Source of the DNA: Azospirillum cavernae
GTDB taxonomy: Bacteria > Pseudomonadota > Alphaproteobacteria > Azospirillales > Azospirillaceae
NCBI RefSeq assembly: GCF_003590795.1
Contig: NZ_QYUL01000001.1
Span: forward strand, 1,505,001 to 1,569,000
Reading direction: 5' to 3'
Length of the DNA stretch: 64,000 nt
Position numbers and translations under genes: made by a program. This document shows, in pieces, positions 36,601 to 45,253 of the stretch. Each line of letters begins with the position of its first letter. Position 1 is the stretch's first letter. The notes under the pieces were generated by a model. That model was not told the origin of the DNA and searched no databases. It worked only from the letters and a program-made list of their open reading frames with translations.

Positions 36601-38361
36601 CAGCCGGTCATCGTCGGCGACATCGCCGCCGACCCGCAGATGGGCGCGCCCTCGCCGGGACGCCGCGCGGTCAGCGGCCTTGGCGTCGCCTTTGGCGGCG
36701 ACGGCAAGCCCCCCTCCATCCTGCTGGCCTTCAGCCAAACCGCCGATCATTTCGCCGCCAGCGACCTCGCCTTCGTTCAGGCCATCACCGGCGTGCTGGG
36801 CCTCGCCATGGAGCGGGCCGACACGCTGGCGCTGTTGCGCGCGGATCGCGATTTCGCCAAGGCCATCGTCAACACCGTGCGCGAACCGTTGCTGGTGCTC
36901 GACGAAAGCCTGCGTGTGGTCGAGGCCAGCGCCGCCTTCTACCAAGCCTTCGCCACCACCCCGGCGACCACCCTGGGCCATGCGCTGGACGAGGCCGCCG
37001 ACGGCCTGTTCGCCGTCCCCGCCCTGCGCGGCGCGCTGCGCAGCGTCATCCCCAACGACGCGGCCATCGACGCGTTGGAAATCACCGTCGGCCAGGACGC
37101 CGGCGCGCCCCGCCGGTTGTTGCTGAACGCCCGCCAGATGAATCAGGCGGGCCGCCTGATCCTGCTGGCCATGGAGGACATCACCCAGAAAACCCGCGTC
37201 CGCGAGAAACTGGCCGCCGCCAAGCTGGTGGTCGAACAGGCCAGCGCCAGCAAAACCCGCTTTCTGGCCGCCGCCAGCCATGATTTGCGCCAGCCGGTCC
37301 AGGCCCTGGTCATGTTCCAGTATCTGCTTGGCCTGCAACCGCTTGACGCCGCGTCGGGCAAACTCCTGTCCAACATGGGCAACGCGCTGGGCGCGCTGAC
37401 CGCCATGCTGGACGACATTCTGGACGTGTCGCGCCTGGACGCGGGCATCATCGAGGTGACGCCCCAGCCCTTTCTGATCGACGGCATGATCGCCGCTCTG
37501 TGCGCCGAAATCGCGCCGCTGGCGACGGCGGCGGGGTTGACGCTGCGGTGGGTTCCGACACGGCTGGCGGCGCGCAGCGACCCGAAGCTGCTGGTGCGCA
37601 TTTTGCGGAACTTCATCGTCAACGCGGTCAAGCACACCGACCAGGGCCGCATTCTGGTCGGCTGTCGGCGGAGGGGTCGGACCGTTCGCATTCAGGTGTG
37701 GGACACCGGCCCCGGCATCGCCAAGGATCAACTGACCGCCATCTTCGAGGAGTTTCATCAGGTCGGCAATCTGGAGCGCGACCGTCGCCAGGGGCTGGGG
37801 CTGGGGTTGGCCATCGTCGATCGGCTCGCCAAGCTGCTCGGTCATCCGATTCATGTCCGCTCGACCCTGGGCAAAGGCTCCCTCTTCGAGATTCTCGTTC
37901 CCTTGGCCCCCGACGGCGCCGCCATTCCAACCGACGAGGAACCGCCGCCGCTCGTCGGGGGCGAGGGGGAACGCGTGCTGGTCATCGACGACGACCCGAC
38001 CGTTCTGGACGGCGTCGCCGGGCTTCTCACCGAACAAGGCTATGAGGTCGTCACCGCGACCGACGGCGACGCCGCGCTGAACAAGCTGGACGACCGTCCG
38101 CCGCGCCTGGTCCTGGCCGATTTCCGCCTGAAAGGGGAGGAAACCGGATCGGAAGCCATCCGCCGCTTGGGGCAACGCTTCGGCGTCGCGCTGCCCGGCA
38201 TTCTCCTGACCGGCGACACCTCCCCCACCCGCATCCGGGAGGCGAGCGACAGCGGGTTCCGGCTGCTCCACAAACCGCTCGGCCCCCAGGCCCTGCTGTC
38301 CGCCATGCGCGACGTCCTGACCGCCAGCCGGATCGACGCCGACGCCATGACACGGCTTTGA
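33673..38361 (+). CDS. CheB-CheR fusion sensor: CheB, CheR, PAS, coiled coil, PAS, GAF, PAS, histidine kinase, receiver
   Basis: A 1562-residue soluble protein. CheB methylesterase (about 22-205): S32 in GVGASAGGL, H in VIQHRTP and D in GTGADGTNG form the triad; there is no N-terminal receiver. CheR methyltransferase (about 225-495): SAM-site CATGEEAYS and SCRNVLIYI. Then a PAS-like domain, a long coiled coil full of EELETSKEELQSLNEELN repeats, another PAS, a GAF region with a low-complexity GPD repeat, and a third PAS. The kinase has H1203 (AASHDLRQPVQAL), NFIVNAVKHT, DTGPGI and GLGLGLAIV; the receiver phospho-site is D1483 (VLADFRLKG). ATG 33673 follows GAGGAG by 6 bases. Targets are unknown; neighbours suggest control of surface or motility functions. 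Confidence 0.92.
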   Translation: MVKPGESQPDKQPAATPNGSAKPLAVVGVGASAGGLKALTSLLGAAEETSGLAFVVIQHRTPNNEQLLVDLLAKATRLPVRTADDGVLLEPDHVYIAPAGLISTLENGRLHIEKPAMPSEAALPIDLFFRSLATDQQEKAIGVVLSGTGADGTNGLRSIKESGGLVVAQDPPTAEFDGMPTSAIATGMADYVLAPERIPGALIDFARQPYLRGVVETGESGPDGESADPALDGIIGLLGAHTNRDHHAYKTRTLVRRIERRMGIRQIADMTAYRAFLDGNPAEIENLSRDILISVTRFFRDPPAFELLAQEVLAPLVRDRQGAQPIRAWVPACATGEEAYSIAMLLMEACAQADKPCDIRVFGSDVDSRALTAARNGLYPDTISADVSDARLERFFTKTDTGYRVIKPLRDAVTFAQHDLLKDPPFSNLDLVSCRNVLIYIEPDAQKRIFGLFHFGLAPDGCLFLGTAEAVDPRSDQFAPLSKKWRLYRRVGAERGGRRAQTPSASTAVASTATAAPTEAGVATRVNRPSEILRQALLLEYAPAAVLIDQRSRIQYLFGPTSDFLDLPTGEPPWDLTAMTRGDLRAKLRGGVAQAVASHSRVRIAGVRHKRHGASVFVTITVIPVRFLKAGSDLLLVTFTNDEAAGAVPAVVPAAIDSATAEQIDYELRVTRQELHDTLEELGSANEALRVAQEENLSISEESQSTNEELETSKEELQSLNEELNTLNSQLHEKVDELEVSTNDLTNLLSSTDIATVFLSPDLRIKRFTPTTTRLFTVLPQDIGRPITDLSRRFTDPGLVVDIQSVLASLTASEREVTVEGADRDVTFLRRIQPYRTQDGRVEGVVITFSDVTPLKRTSTALALQARQNKLIADLGRKALAGDGGPDALAEAARLIADGLNADSVLILGAANGSTRGPRRDAPDQNGPDQDRPDHDGPDRDSPNRAADGLTPLGGFRSPAFSNDARTLAERVLLTAQPVIVGDIAADPQMGAPSPGRRAVSGLGVAFGGDGKPPSILLAFSQTADHFAASDLAFVQAITGVLGLAMERADTLALLRADRDFAKAIVNTVREPLLVLDESLRVVEASAAFYQAFATTPATTLGHALDEAADGLFAVPALRGALRSVIPNDAAIDALEITVGQDAGAPRRLLLNARQMNQAGRLILLAMEDITQKTRVREKLAAAKLVVEQASASKTRFLAAASHDLRQPVQALVMFQYLLGLQPLDAASGKLLSNMGNALGALTAMLDDILDVSRLDAGIIEVTPQPFLIDGMIAALCAEIAPLATAAGLTLRWVPTRLAARSDPKLLVRILRNFIVNAVKHTDQGRILVGCRRRGRTVRIQVWDTGPGIAKDQLTAIFEEFHQVGNLERDRRQGLGLGLAIVDRLAKLLGHPIHVRSTLGKGSLFEILVPLAPDGAAIPTDEEPPPLVGGEGERVLVIDDDPTVLDGVAGLLTEQGYEVVTATDGDAALNKLDDRPPRLVLADFRLKGEETGSEAIRRLGQRFGVALPGILLTGDTSPTRIREASDSGFRLLHKPLGPQALLSAMRDVLTASRIDADAMTRL

Positions 38362-38461
38362 AGGCCGTCGGCTTTCTGGTGATGGCGCATGGCTCGACCG
38401 ACGTGCGACGGGGAAACGCGCCCTGATCGCCGCTGACGCCCCCTGATCGCCGCTGTTGGCG

Positions 38462-40363
38462 TCACGCGCCATCCCGCTCCGACTCGTGGGTGAGGAAGGC
38501 GTCGAACATCAGCAGCAGCCACAGCGCCGCCGCATGGTCGTTGCGCCCGGACACATGCTGTCGCACCAGTTCACACAGCGTGTCCGGGTTGAACAGGCCG
38601 CTGTCGAGCAGCCGGGGGCTGGACGCCATCGCCTCCAGCCGGGGCCGCAAAGCCTCCCGAAACCAGCGGCGCAGCGGCATGGAAAAGCCGCGCTTGGGCC
38701 GATAGAGCAGATCATGGTCCACCAGCGGCTCCATCGCCCGCTTCAGCACCCGTTTGCCATTGCCGCCTTTCAGCTTCAGATCTGCCGGCAAACCGGCGCT
38801 CCACTCCGCCAAGCTGTGGTCGAGCAGGGGCGCGCGCACCTCCAGGGACTTGGCCATGCTGGCGCGGTCAACCTTCACCAGCACGCCGCCCGCCAGCCAA
38901 GTTTTCAGGTCGGCGTATTGGGTTTTCAACAGAATGTCGTCGGTCGCCGCCCGGTTCCAATGGCCGCGCAGCACGGCGACGGCGTTGTAGCCCTGCAAAT
39001 CGCGTTTGAAGGCCGGGCTGAACAGCCGCGCGCGCAAAGCGTCGCTCATCACCGACACCGCTTGGAAATAGGCCCCGCAACTGTCCAGGGCCAGTTCCTG
39101 AAAGGTGGTTTTCGCCCGCAACCATTGCGGCGCCTGGTCCGCCTTGGGGTAAAGCCGCCCAAGCGCGCCGAACAGCGGGGCGCGGATCGTGCGCGGAATC
39201 AAGCGGCGGACAGCCTCCGCCTTGCTGTTCAGGGCGTAGCGGCGATAACCGCCGAACATCTCGTCGCCGCCGTCGCCGGTCAGGGCCACGGTCACGCGCT
39301 CCCGCGCCAGCGCGCACACCTGAAGGGTCGGCATCGCCGAACTGTCGCCGAACGGCTCGTCATAGACTCCGGCCAGATGGTCGAGCAGTTGGACGTCGCC
39401 CGGATTGACGTCGCGGCTGTGATGGTCGGTGTGATAACGCTCGGCCAGACGCCGGGCGTAGGCGGTTTCATCATGCTCAGGGTCGCCAAAGCCGATGGAG
39501 AAGGTCTTGACCGGCGCGTCGGACAGACCGGCCATCAGGGCGACGACGGCGCTGGAATCAACGCCGCCCGACAGGAAGGCCCCCAACGGCACGTCGGCGA
39601 CCATGCGCAACCGCGTCGCCTCGCGCAGCCGGTCGCGCAGCTCCTCCTGGGCCTGTTCCAAACTCCCCCGCCAGGGACGGTCAAACGGCAAGTCCCAATA
39701 TGGTTCCGGCAGCGGGGCCGCCTCCCCCCGCCGCCACATCAGGCGATGGGCGGGCGGCAGCTTGCACACCGCGTTGTAGATCGAGCGCGGATCGGGGACA
39801 TAGCCATAGGCGAAATACTCCTCGATGGCGCAGGGATCGAGCGCGCGCGGCACCTCGGGGCAGGCCATGACCGCCTTCAACTCGGACCCGAACAGCAAAA
39901 GCCCGTCGAGCAGCGTGTAATACAGCGGCTTTTTGCCAAGCGGATCGCGGGCCAGAAACAGGGTTTGCCGGGTTTCGTCCCACAGGGCGAAGGCGAACAT
40001 GCCGCGAAACCGCGTGACCGACTCCGCGCCCCACTCCTCCCACGCGTGGACGATCACCTCGGTGTCGCTGTGGGTGCGGAAGACGTGACCGGCGACGGTC
40101 AACTCCGCCACCAGCTCAGGGAAGTTGTAAATCTCGCCGTTGAAGACGACGGCGACGGTCCCATCCTCATTGAACAGCGGTTGATGGCCCCCCGCGATGT
40201 CGATGATCGCCAAGCGGCGATGGCCAAGCCCGATCCCCGGCCCGACATGCTCGCCGGAACCGTCCGGGCCACGATGGCGCAGCGCGCCGCTCATCCGGCC
40301 CAACAGGTCGCGATCCACCGTTCGTTGTCCGCGCGTGTCGAAAATCCCGACCAGACCACACAT
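38462..40363 (-). CDS. XrtA-associated asparagine synthetase-like amidotransferase
   Basis: A 633-residue two-domain protein. The N-terminal glutaminase (about 1-210) begins with the catalytic Cys2 (MCGLVGIFD) and has RHRGPDG and FNGEIYNF. The C-terminal synthetase domain has the PP-loop GAFLSGGVDSSAVVALM. It resembles AsnB, but the sequence and position next to exosortase A match the PEP-CTERM/exosortase-A-associated amidotransferase. It may transfer ammonia to an uronic acid or another polysaccharide precursor; the true substrate is not known. It lies 6 bases after xrtA, in one operon. Confidence 0.92.
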   Translation of the reverse strand: MCGLVGIFDTRGQRTVDRDLLGRMSGALRHRGPDGSGEHVGPGIGLGHRRLAIIDIAGGHQPLFNEDGTVAVVFNGEIYNFPELVAELTVAGHVFRTHSDTEVIVHAWEEWGAESVTRFRGMFAFALWDETRQTLFLARDPLGKKPLYYTLLDGLLLFGSELKAVMACPEVPRALDPCAIEEYFAYGYVPDPRSIYNAVCKLPPAHRLMWRRGEAAPLPEPYWDLPFDRPWRGSLEQAQEELRDRLREATRLRMVADVPLGAFLSGGVDSSAVVALMAGLSDAPVKTFSIGFGDPEHDETAYARRLAERYHTDHHSRDVNPGDVQLLDHLAGVYDEPFGDSSAMPTLQVCALARERVTVALTGDGGDEMFGGYRRYALNSKAEAVRRLIPRTIRAPLFGALGRLYPKADQAPQWLRAKTTFQELALDSCGAYFQAVSVMSDALRARLFSPAFKRDLQGYNAVAVLRGHWNRAATDDILLKTQYADLKTWLAGGVLVKVDRASMAKSLEVRAPLLDHSLAEWSAGLPADLKLKGGNGKRVLKRAMEPLVDHDLLYRPKRGFSMPLRRWFREALRPRLEAMASSPRLLDSGLFNPDTLCELVRQHVSGRNDHAAALWLLLMFDAFLTHESERDGA

Positions 40364-40369
40364 GGTTTC

Positions 40370-41923
40370 TCACCGTCCTTCAGCGTTGTCAGAAGTTTGC
40401 GGAAACCCGCCATCCAGCGGGCCGCCAAGCAGCGCGCGAAGCGGCGATCCGGCCAGGAAATCGCGCAGCAGCGCCGACGCGTCGCCGCCGCCCGGATTGG
40501 CGCCCCCCGGCTTGACGGCGTCCTCGGTGGCGTCCTCATCCGCGCCGACCAGCAGCGCCACCGCCCGGCGACGGCCGGTCAAGTCGCTGGCGACGTCAGC
40601 CAACAGCGTGTCCAACCCAGGGCGACGCCACGCGCCGCCGGTCCAAAACAGCGACCAGAGCAGACGGCGGGAACCGCCCTGCCCGATCCGCTCCGCCAAA
40701 ACGGGTTCGTCGCGACCGTCGATCCGGGCGGTCGCCGGGGCGATCTCCAACCGGGTCCACAGATCGCGGTCGATCAGCCAGCGCTCGACCCCCGCCAGCT
40801 TGCCCCAACGGACGGGCCGCTCCAGCACCGCCAGCACGACATGCACGACGCGCCCATCCCGCTCGCACTCAAGGACGGTCAGGCCGTCAACCCCCGGCAA
40901 GGCGGCGGGCGTCCGCCAGAGCGACGGGCGGGCGCTGGGCGTGAAGCCTCCGCAAGACAGCGGCGGCATGACGACCGCGCGCGCCGTCCCCGCGTCGGGC
41001 GGCGCCCGCCCCAAAGCCAGCGGGCCGACCACGACCGCGACGAGCGCCAGCGCCAGACTCCAGAGGGTGCGGGACAGCGTGATCCGGGTTCCGAGAATCT
41101 CCGGCATGCCCGGCGGTTGGGACGGCGGGTCGTCGCGAAAGCGATAACCGACCGCCAGCGCCCCCAGCAGCAGCAGCGAGAAGAACGCCCAGCCATAGAG
41201 CAAATGATCCTCGGCGATGTCGGCGACGTTGCCGGTCGCGTGCGCCACGGCGATGATGAGGAACACCCGCAGCGCGTTGGCCGCCACCGACATCGCCAGC
41301 GTCGCCAGCACGAACAGGATTTGCTTGGCCCAGCGCGCAAAAAACAGGTCGGCGAAGGTCAGCGCGACGACCAGCGCCGACAGCAGGAAGGACAGCCCCG
41401 AACAGCCCGGCGCCACCACGTAGGACCCGCTGGGAACCAGGATGGTCAAGCCGTCGCGGTAGATCGGAATCCCCGACAAACCCAACAGACCCCCGGCTCC
41501 GACGGCGGTCGCCGATTGCAGGGCCGGGACCAGAAACTCCCCCGTCGGCACCAGCAGCCACAGCAGGCTGAAGGGCAGCCACAAACGGCGGTAGATCCGA
41601 CGCCCCAACAGAGTCGCCAGCAGCCCTTGCACCACGCCGACGACGGCGAATTGTCCGGCCTCGGCGATCCCGGCGACGGCGGCCAGCCCCCAGACCACCG
41701 CGAACAGCGCGACCACCCCCAGGCCCCAAGGCCAGACGTCCGGGGCCAGATCGCGCAGACCGGCCCGCTTTGACCACAGGATGTACAGCGTCAGCGGTGG
41801 AATCAGCAGACAATAACCATAACTGCTGACCGTGACCCATTGATGCGCCGCCGCCGCGACGTCTCCCCAAAATGAAAAGACAACAACTTGAAGACCAAAA
41901 ACAATCAAAAAGCCGGACAGCAT
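40370..41923 (-). CDS. xrtA: Exosortase A fused to EpsI domain
   Basis: A 517-residue inner-membrane cysteine protease-like transpeptidase. Eight or more helices carry the active-site triad C174 (APGCSGLSFLL), R219 (NALRVFLII) and H240 (EDHLLYGWAFF). The C-terminal ~200 residues (after about 300) form the periplasmic EpsI-type domain. Exosortase A cleaves and anchors PEP-CTERM surface proteins and is always near an EPS locus. The only in-frame standard start is ATG 41923, but exosortase-like sequence (EYWRHQW) lies just before it without ATG, GTG or TTG, so the 5' end may contain a frameshift or a rare start. Confidence 0.92.
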   Translation of the reverse strand: MLSGFLIVFGLQVVVFSFWGDVAAAAHQWVTVSSYGYCLLIPPLTLYILWSKRAGLRDLAPDVWPWGLGVVALFAVVWGLAAVAGIAEAGQFAVVGVVQGLLATLLGRRIYRRLWLPFSLLWLLVPTGEFLVPALQSATAVGAGGLLGLSGIPIYRDGLTILVPSGSYVVAPGCSGLSFLLSALVVALTFADLFFARWAKQILFVLATLAMSVAANALRVFLIIAVAHATGNVADIAEDHLLYGWAFFSLLLLGALAVGYRFRDDPPSQPPGMPEILGTRITLSRTLWSLALALVAVVVGPLALGRAPPDAGTARAVVMPPLSCGGFTPSARPSLWRTPAALPGVDGLTVLECERDGRVVHVVLAVLERPVRWGKLAGVERWLIDRDLWTRLEIAPATARIDGRDEPVLAERIGQGGSRRLLWSLFWTGGAWRRPGLDTLLADVASDLTGRRRAVALLVGADEDATEDAVKPGGANPGGGDASALLRDFLAGSPLRALLGGPLDGGFPQTSDNAEGR

Positions 41924-42056
41924 CCATTGATGACGCCAGTATTCCGCATCTGGTTTGGTTGATTGTTTTTCTTTGCTGTCATTGAATATGGATATAGCGC
42001 CACCTTGATGTATTCATGTTATTTTTAAAAATGAAAATAGGGGACAGGATCGGATC
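41924..42056. promoter_or_regulatory. Divergent promoter region of xrtA and the exosortase-associated glycosyltransferase
   Basis: A 133-base AT-rich gap between genes transcribed away from each other. It includes several A/T runs and no recognisable sigma-54 (TGGCAC-N5-TTGC) element. Part of it (to about 42014) can be read as an N-terminal extension of xrtA. Confidence 0.35.
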
Positions 42057-43280
42057 ATGAGCAAACGCAGAGCGCTTCTTTTCCTTGCCCAACGAATCCC
42101 CTACCCGCCCAACAAGGGCGACAAGCTGCGCTCCTTCGCCGTGTTGCGTCACCTCTCCCAATTTTGGGACATTCATCTCGGGTGTTTCATCGACGACCCG
42201 GACGATTGGCGGCATGTGGAGGCTCTGCGGTCCTATTGCGCCGATCTGCGCTGCGTCGGCCTGAACAAGCGCTGGGCCACCCTGCGCAGCCTGCGCGGCC
42301 TCCTCACTGGACAGGCGCTCAGCGCGCCGTATTTCCACGACGTGGCGCTGGCCCGCTGGGTCGGCGCGACGTTGCGCGACGTTCAGCCATCGGCGGCCTT
42401 CCTCTATTCCTCGGTCATGGCCCAGTATCTTCCGCCGATCCGCGACAACCCGGCGCTGCGCGTCGTGATGGATTTCGTCGACGTCGATTCCGACAAATGG
42501 AGCCAATACAGCCGCGCTCAGCCCTGGCCGATGAGTTGGCTCTACGCCCGCGAAAGCCGCCGCTTGTTGACCTATGATCGGGCGGTCGCCGCGCGGGCCG
42601 ACGCCAGCGTCTTCGTTTCGCCCGCCGAAGCGGCCCTGTTTCAACGTTTGGCCCCGGAAGCCGCCCCGAAAATCCACGCCATTTCCAACGGCGTTGATTT
42701 TGACCAGTTCACCCCGGACGCCACCAACGCTCCCTCGCCCGATCCCTTTCCGCCCGGCAGCCGCCGCATCGTCTTCACCGGCGCGATGGATTATTGGCCC
42801 AACATCGACGCGGTGATCTGGTTCGCCGAGGCGATGCTGCCCGCCATCCAGGCCGTGCTGCCGCAGGCCGTCTTTTGCGTCGTCGGCGGCAACCCCAGCC
42901 CGGCGGTGGTCGCGCTGGCGCGACGGCCCGGCGTCATCGTCACCGGGCGGGTTCCCGACATCCGGCCCTATCTGACCCACGCCGAGGCGGTGGTCGCCCC
43001 CCTGCGCGTCGCGCGTGGCATTCAAAACAAGGTGCTGGAGGGCATGGCGATGGCCAAAATCGTCGTCACCACCGCCCAAGGGCTGGAGGGGATCGACGCG
43101 GTCGCGGGCCGTGATCTGCTGATGGCCGACGACGCGCCCGCCTTCATCGCCGCCACCATCCGGGCGCTGACCGACGCGACGCTGTCCCCCATGGGCGCGG
43201 CGGCCCGGCGGCAAGCCATCGCCGCCTACCGCTGGGACGACAAGCTGGCCGCCTATCAAGCGTTGTTGGAAACGCCATGA
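42057..43280 (+). CDS. Exosortase A/PEP-CTERM-associated glycosyltransferase
   Basis: A 407-residue GT-B glycosyltransferase. The N-terminal motif FLAQRIPYPPNKGDKLRSF and later VMDFVDVDSDKW are hallmarks of the EPS glycosyltransferase associated with exosortase A loci; ISNGVDFDQF and FTGAMDYWPNIDAV with GRVPDIRPYL form the C-terminal half. It should add one sugar to the lipid-linked unit. It is transcribed alone, divergently from xrtA. Donor unknown. Confidence 0.9.
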   Translation: MSKRRALLFLAQRIPYPPNKGDKLRSFAVLRHLSQFWDIHLGCFIDDPDDWRHVEALRSYCADLRCVGLNKRWATLRSLRGLLTGQALSAPYFHDVALARWVGATLRDVQPSAAFLYSSVMAQYLPPIRDNPALRVVMDFVDVDSDKWSQYSRAQPWPMSWLYARESRRLLTYDRAVAARADASVFVSPAEAALFQRLAPEAAPKIHAISNGVDFDQFTPDATNAPSPDPFPPGSRRIVFTGAMDYWPNIDAVIWFAEAMLPAIQAVLPQAVFCVVGGNPSPAVVALARRPGVIVTGRVPDIRPYLTHAEAVVAPLRVARGIQNKVLEGMAMAKIVVTTAQGLEGIDAVAGRDLLMADDAPAFIAATIRALTDATLSPMGAAARRQAIAAYRWDDKLAAYQALLETP

Positions 43281-43299
43281 GGCGCGCGCGCGCCGCGCG

Positions 43300-44343
43300 C
43301 TATCCGATCTGGCGTGCGACATGCGGCCCCAACAGGTTGGCGAGGCCAAGCGGCAGGCGTTTCCACGCGGCGATGAACAGGCGGTATTTGGGGTTGAGCG
43401 GGTTGATCTCCGGCACGCCGCCGCCGCCGGGGACATGGTATTCGTGCCGGATGGCCTCCGGCTCGAACCCCCAATTCTTTTTGAAATTGAACGGCCCGGT
43501 ATCAAATTTGGACCGCCCGAAATCGAACACGCCAAGCCCGCGCGCCACCGCCCGCCGCATCAGCCGCCAATACATGAAGTCGTTGGCCCCCAAATCTCGC
43601 GCCTGGGGCAGACAGCCGGTGTAATAGGGCATCACCCGATCCCGGAAATAGAAACTCATGACGCTCGACACCGGCGTCCCTTGGTCGAGGATGGTCAGAC
43701 AGTCGCAATCCGGGCCGAAGCTGCGCATCACGCTGGCGAAAAAGCGGGCGCCGAACACCGGCGTTCCCATGTTGCGCATGCTGAAGGCGTAGAGCGGGAA
43801 GAAGCGCGCGGGATCGGAATCGACCTCGTCCACCAACGCCCCGGCGGTGATCGCCTTGCGCACGACGGCGCGCTGTTTGCGCGGAATCTCCTTCAGACAA
43901 GAATCCTCGTCCGCCGCGATGGGGCGGGAGAAGTTGGCGTAGACCGCCTCTTTCGCGACCCAGCCCCCGCCATCCTGGGGACGCGGCGATCCGCGCCGCT
44001 CAAAGCAGGCGACGCCCAGCCGATCCATCAACCCCAGCGCCTCGGTGTCGAGCACGGTGCGGGCCTCGTCATCCAACGCCGCCGTGCCGCCGCCGATGGT
44101 GAAGGCGGTGGAAATCAGCCGGTCGCCGAACACCGGGCTGCGGACATGGACCAGCGGCAGCACGCCGACGATCTCCCCGCCCCGCTCGGCGTACAGATAA
44201 TGGCAGCGCTGGCGGTACACCCCCTCGATCACGTCGCGCCAACCGGCGCGGTGAAAAAAGCTGGCCTCGGGACAGCGGTCAACGACGAAGCGGTCCCAGG
44301 CCGCCCGCCCGTCCGTCTCCAGGGTTTTGATCCGCAACGCCAT
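43300..44343 (-). CDS. FemAB-family protein associated with the XrtA system
   Basis: A 347-residue GNAT-fold acyltransferase-like protein. PEASFFHRAGWRDVIEGVY at the N-terminus and the C-terminal FDFGRSKFDTGPFNFKKNWGFEP are characteristic of the PEP-CTERM-associated FemAB family. FemAB proteins transfer amino acids from aminoacyl-tRNA; in this context it may decorate the polysaccharide or its precursor, but this is unproven. ATG 44343 is chosen; ATG 44352 upstream is an alternative. It is the last gene in the long minus-strand run. Confidence 0.88.
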   Translation of the reverse strand: MALRIKTLETDGRAAWDRFVVDRCPEASFFHRAGWRDVIEGVYRQRCHYLYAERGGEIVGVLPLVHVRSPVFGDRLISTAFTIGGGTAALDDEARTVLDTEALGLMDRLGVACFERRGSPRPQDGGGWVAKEAVYANFSRPIAADEDSCLKEIPRKQRAVVRKAITAGALVDEVDSDPARFFPLYAFSMRNMGTPVFGARFFASVMRSFGPDCDCLTILDQGTPVSSVMSFYFRDRVMPYYTGCLPQARDLGANDFMYWRLMRRAVARGLGVFDFGRSKFDTGPFNFKKNWGFEPEAIRHEYHVPGGGGVPEINPLNPKYRLFIAAWKRLPLGLANLLGPHVARQIG

Positions 44344-44356
44344 TCCTCGCATCCTC

Positions 44357-45253
44357 TCAACAGACAACGCCCGGACGGAACACACGGTCCATCCGATCCC
44401 AGCAGAAATCCCCGGCCAGCCGAGTCAACCGATCCAAGGTCTTGTTCAAATTGAGGTAGTGGCGGAAACGCGATTTCAGCGGCAGCCGCTTGAACCTCGG
44501 TTGGTCGCCGTCGATTTCCCAGGGGTGAATGTAGAAGACCGCCGCCTGACGGTCGGCGGCATTGACGCGGGCGATGGCGGCGCGGCTGAGCGCGTAGGGC
44601 AGCAGGCGGAAAAACCCGCCGCCGCCCGCCGGCAAATTGCGCCCCAGAAGCGGTACCGTGGTGATCGGGTATTCCTCGATCCCGCAATCGGAACGCGGCA
44701 GAAAGGCGAAGCGCGGAGCCGACGGCATGCCGTAATAATCGTGCCGCACCGGATAGACGCTCGACGAATAGGCGTAGCCTTCCTCGGCCAGCACGTCGAA
44801 GGCCCACAGATTCGCCGCGCCGATGGAGAAGATGGGCGCGCGATAGCCAAGAACCTCCACCCCGCCAATGTCCTCAAGCCGTCGCTTCGCGCCGCCGACG
44901 TCGCGCCGGAAGGCTTCGGGGGATTGCACGTCGGCCCGCCGGTGTTGGCTGCCGTGGCTGGCCAACTCGTGGCCATCGCCAACGATGCGCCGCACCAGAT
45001 CAATGTGGCGGCTGGCGATCCAGCTCAAGGTAAAGAAGGTCGCCTTGACGCCCTGGTCGGCGAACAAATCGAGGATCGCGTGGGTGTTGCTGGCGACCCG
45101 GCTTGGCTGCGCGTCCCAATCGGTGCGGTCCACCACCCCGGCCAACGCCTGGGCCTGGAAATAATCCTCCACATCGACGGACATGGCGTTGACGATGCGC
45201 CCGTCGCGCCGCATCGGCGGCAGGTTTTTGGCGCGGAAGGACAGATCCGTCAT
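44357..45253 (-). CDS. XrtA-associated polysaccharide deacetylase
   Basis: A 298-residue carbohydrate esterase 4-type deacetylase. Early metal-binding motif SVDVEDYF, later HELASHGSQH, and YRAPIFSIG fit the NodB-homology fold of the exosortase-A-associated subfamily; the C-terminal region (FYIHPWEID) is typical of the same subfamily. It removes acetyl groups from an N-acetylated sugar of the polymer. It has no signal peptide and may act on lipid-linked intermediates. Its ATG overlaps the ATPase stop by 4 bases. Confidence 0.92.
   Translation of the reverse strand: MTDLSFRAKNLPPMRRDGRIVNAMSVDVEDYFQAQALAGVVDRTDWDAQPSRVASNTHAILDLFADQGVKATFFTLSWIASRHIDLVRRIVGDGHELASHGSQHRRADVQSPEAFRRDVGGAKRRLEDIGGVEVLGYRAPIFSIGAANLWAFDVLAEEGYAYSSSVYPVRHDYYGMPSAPRFAFLPRSDCGIEEYPITTVPLLGRNLPAGGGGFFRLLPYALSRAAIARVNAADRQAAVFYIHPWEIDGDQPRFKRLPLKSRFRHYLNLNKTLDRLTRLAGDFCWDRMDRVFRPGVVC

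Noticed and set aside
41979..43535. Long minus-strand and other opposite-strand frames across the glycosyltransferase and elsewhere
   Set aside because: These are shadows caused by high GC at third codon positions; they lack motifs and have arginine/alanine/proline-rich nonsense composition.
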